Shown: piece by piece, positions 4,447 to 6,175 of the stretch
How positions within the stretch are numbered: the stretch's first letter is position 1
Layout of the letters: the number at the start of each line of letters is the position of its first letter
Source: an uncultured Collinsella sp.
Lineage (GTDB): Bacteria; Actinomycetota; Coriobacteriia; Coriobacteriales; Coriobacteriaceae
NCBI GenBank assembly: GCA_958346935.1
Contig: CATVTM010000100.1
Location: 1 to 6,175, forward strand
Direction of reading: 5' to 3'
Length of the DNA stretch: 6,175 nucleotides
Made by a program: the position numbers and the translations under genes
The notes under the pieces: generated by a model
Databases searched by the model: none
Told to the model about the DNA's origin: nothing
What the model saw: only the letters and a program-made list of their open reading frames with translations

Positions 4447-6175
4447 ATGAGCCAGACCCGTCCCATCGACGAGCATTCCATGCACACCCGTACCTGCGGC
4501 GAGCTTCGCCGCGAGAACGTGGGCGAAGAGGTCACCCTCACCGGTTGGGTGAGCCGTCGCCGCGACCACGGCGGTCTTATCTTCTGCGACCTTCGCGACC
4601 GCGAGGGCATCACGCAGCTCACCTTCGACCCCGAGCACTCCGACGGCGACGCCTTTAAGATCGCCGAGACTATGCGTCCCGAGTGGCCCATCAAGATCCA
4701 TGGCGTCGTGCGCGCCCGTGGCGAGGAGACCACCAACACCAAGCTCGCGACCGGCGAGATCGAGGTCCTCACCGACCACGCCGAGGTGCTCAACACGTCC
4801 GTCACCCCGCCGTTCCAGATCGAGGACGGCATCGAGACCAGCGAGGACACCCGCCTGCGCTATCGCTATCTGGACCTCCGTCGTCCCGAGATGATGGCCA
4901 ACCTCAAGCTGCGCTCCGACTTTACCTTTGCCATTCGCGAGGCGCTGCACAACCGTGAGTTCATGGAGGTCGAGACGCCCTCCCTGTTCAAGTCCACGCC
5001 CGAGGGCGCTCGCGACTTCATCGTCCCCAGCCGCATCCAGCCGGGCAACTTCTATGCCCTGCCGCAGTCCCCGCAGCTCCTGAAGCAGCTGCTTATGGTC
5101 GGTGGCGTCGAGCGCTACTACCAGGTTGCCAAGTGCTTCCGCGACGAGGACCTGCGTGCCGACCGTCAGCCCGAGTTCACCCAGGTCGATATCGAGATGT
5201 CCTTCGTGGACCAGAACGACGTCATGAGCGCGCTCGAGGAGGTCCTGGCCGACGCCTTCGGCCGCATGGGTGTCGAGATGCCCACGCCGCTGCGTCGCAT
5301 GGACTATTGGGAGGCCATGGACACCTATGGCTCCGACAAGCCCGATACCCGCTATGGCATGCACCTGGTCGACCTGACCGACATCTTTGCCAACTCCAAG
5401 TTCAAGGTCTTTGCGACTGCTGCAAACGAGGAGGGCTCTGTCGTCAAGGCCATCAACGCCAAGGGCGCCGGTGCCTGGGCACGTGCCAAGATCGATAAGC
5501 TCGCCGGCGTGGCCTCCACGTTTGGCGCCAAGGGCCTGGCCTGGATCGCTTTCCGCGAGGATGGCTCCATCAACAGCCCCATCGTCAAGTTCTTCTCGGA
5601 CGAGGAGATGGCCGCTCTGCGCGAGCGCATGGACGTCGAGCCCGGCGACCTTGTGATGTTCGCCGCCGGCCCGCGCCTGCTCTCCGACGAGATCCTGGGC
5701 GGCATGCGTTCGCACATGGCCAATGCACTCGAGATCAAGCGCGAGGGCCACGACTTCCTGTGGGTCGTCAACTTCCCGCTGTTCCACTGGGATGAGGACC
5801 GCAAGGCCTATGCTGCCGAGCACCAGCCCTTTACCCTGCCGACCGAGACCGACATCGCCAAGATCGAGGCCGATCCGCTGGCGGCTGGTTCTTGCACCTA
5901 CGACTTTGTCATGGACGGCTTTGAGGCTGGCGGCGGCGGTATGCGTATCCACAACGCCGAGATGCAGATGTCCATGCTCAAGCTCCTGGGCTTTACCGAG
6001 GAGCGTGCCGAGTCGCAGTTTGGCTTCCTCATGGAGGCCCTCAAGTTTGGTGCGCCCCCGATGGGCGGTTTCGCTCTGGGCCTGGACCGCGTGTGCATGC
6101 TGCTCACCGGCTCTGACTCCATCCGCGACGTCATGGCGTTCCCCAAGACGGCCAGCGGCTCCGACCTCATGTCGG
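4447..6175 (+). CDS. aspS: Aspartyl-tRNA synthetase, 3' end outside the window
   Basis: The frame runs from the ATG at 4447 to the window edge without a stop: 576 residues of a bacterial class II synthetase that usually has about 590. It charges tRNA with aspartate in the cytoplasm. The N-terminal OB-fold anticodon-binding domain (about 18-115) contains GWVSRRRDHGGLIFCDLRDR. Class II motif 1 lies around 162-180 (LHNREFMEVETPSL). Then come QSPQLLKQLLMVGG (207-220), motif 2 FRDEDLRADRQPEFTQ (231-246), the bacterial insertion domain (about 290-440) and motif 3 GFALGLDR (541-548). The histidine H41 in RRRDHGG is found in non-discriminating enzymes that also charge tRNA-Asn; discriminating E. coli AspRS has Leu there. 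The usual HHPFT motif reads HQPFT (459-463). The gene is divergent from serB, with 256 bases between them. Only the C-terminal end is missing, so it looks intact. Confidence 0.97.
   Translation, partial: MSQTRPIDEHSMHTRTCGELRRENVGEEVTLTGWVSRRRDHGGLIFCDLRDREGITQLTFDPEHSDGDAFKIAETMRPEWPIKIHGVVRARGEETTNTKLATGEIEVLTDHAEVLNTSVTPPFQIEDGIETSEDTRLRYRYLDLRRPEMMANLKLRSDFTFAIREALHNREFMEVETPSLFKSTPEGARDFIVPSRIQPGNFYALPQSPQLLKQLLMVGGVERYYQVAKCFRDEDLRADRQPEFTQVDIEMSFVDQNDVMSALEEVLADAFGRMGVEMPTPLRRMDYWEAMDTYGSDKPDTRYGMHLVDLTDIFANSKFKVFATAANEEGSVVKAINAKGAGAWARAKIDKLAGVASTFGAKGLAWIAFREDGSINSPIVKFFSDEEMAALRERMDVEPGDLVMFAAGPRLLSDEILGGMRSHMANALEIKREGHDFLWVVNFPLFHWDEDRKAYAAEHQPFTLPTETDIAKIEADPLAAGSCTYDFVMDGFEAGGGGMRIHNAEMQMSMLKLLGFTEERAESQFGFLMEALKFGAPPMGGFALGLDRVCMLLTGSDSIRDVMAFPKTASGSDLMS

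Noticed and set aside
4350..4658. A small open frame in the aspS leader that could be a leader peptide (MSGCAVYAGRANLYD...).
   Set aside because: No ribosome binding site, no run of Asp codons as an attenuator would have, and it runs out of frame far into aspS.
4303..5952. A long minus-strand open frame of about 549 codons opposite aspS.
   Set aside because: It is an antisense shadow of aspS caused by GC-rich third positions; it shows no recognisable motifs and overlaps a certain gene throughout.

Overview
The window is a GC-rich bacterial segment with short intergenic gaps. Its gene content, codon use and protein style suggest a gut actinobacterium of the Coriobacteriia, with Collinsella-like as my best guess. 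That placement is inference from sequence style, not from a marker gene search.

Layout. Bases 1-93 are the C-terminal end of a probable LarA (nickel-dependent lactate racemase family). After a 49-base gap that contains a perfect 15-base palindrome comes a six-helix aquaglyceroporin of LarD/GlpF type (143-874, +). Its second NPA motif reads NQA. Bases 875-1181 hold no gene but do hold a striking nested inverted repeat of 127 bases (899-1025). Its inner hairpin could act as a bidirectional terminator between the two convergent gene groups. On the minus strand, larB (3440-2658), larC (2647-1724) and a TetR-family regulator (1721-1182) form a tight operon with gaps of 10 and 2 bases. serB (4190-3555, -) lies upstream of larB. 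It is separated by 114 bases that carry a perfect 10-bp inverted repeat (3486-3517), a good operator candidate. aspS (4447 to beyond the window end, +) is divergent from serB and has a strong Shine-Dalgarno sequence and a structured leader.

How the genes work together. LarB and LarC are steps in making the nickel-pincer nucleotide (NPN) cofactor used by LarA. LarB carboxylates and cleaves nicotinic acid adenine dinucleotide, LarE (not in this window) adds sulfur, and LarC inserts nickel using CTP. LarA interconverts L- and D-lactate or a related 2-hydroxyacid, and the channel protein probably moves lactate or another small polar solute. The TetR protein at the end of the larBC operon is a reasonable candidate local regulator.

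Main oddities. LarC ends after the LarC1 part, with no LarC2 (CTP-binding) domain beside it, and carries a very His-rich insert. The channel has an NQA in place of the second NPA. The intergenic palindromes and the long nested inverted repeat are unexplained. serB and aspS look like ordinary housekeeping genes, although AspRS has a histidine typical of non-discriminating enzymes and an altered HHPFT motif.
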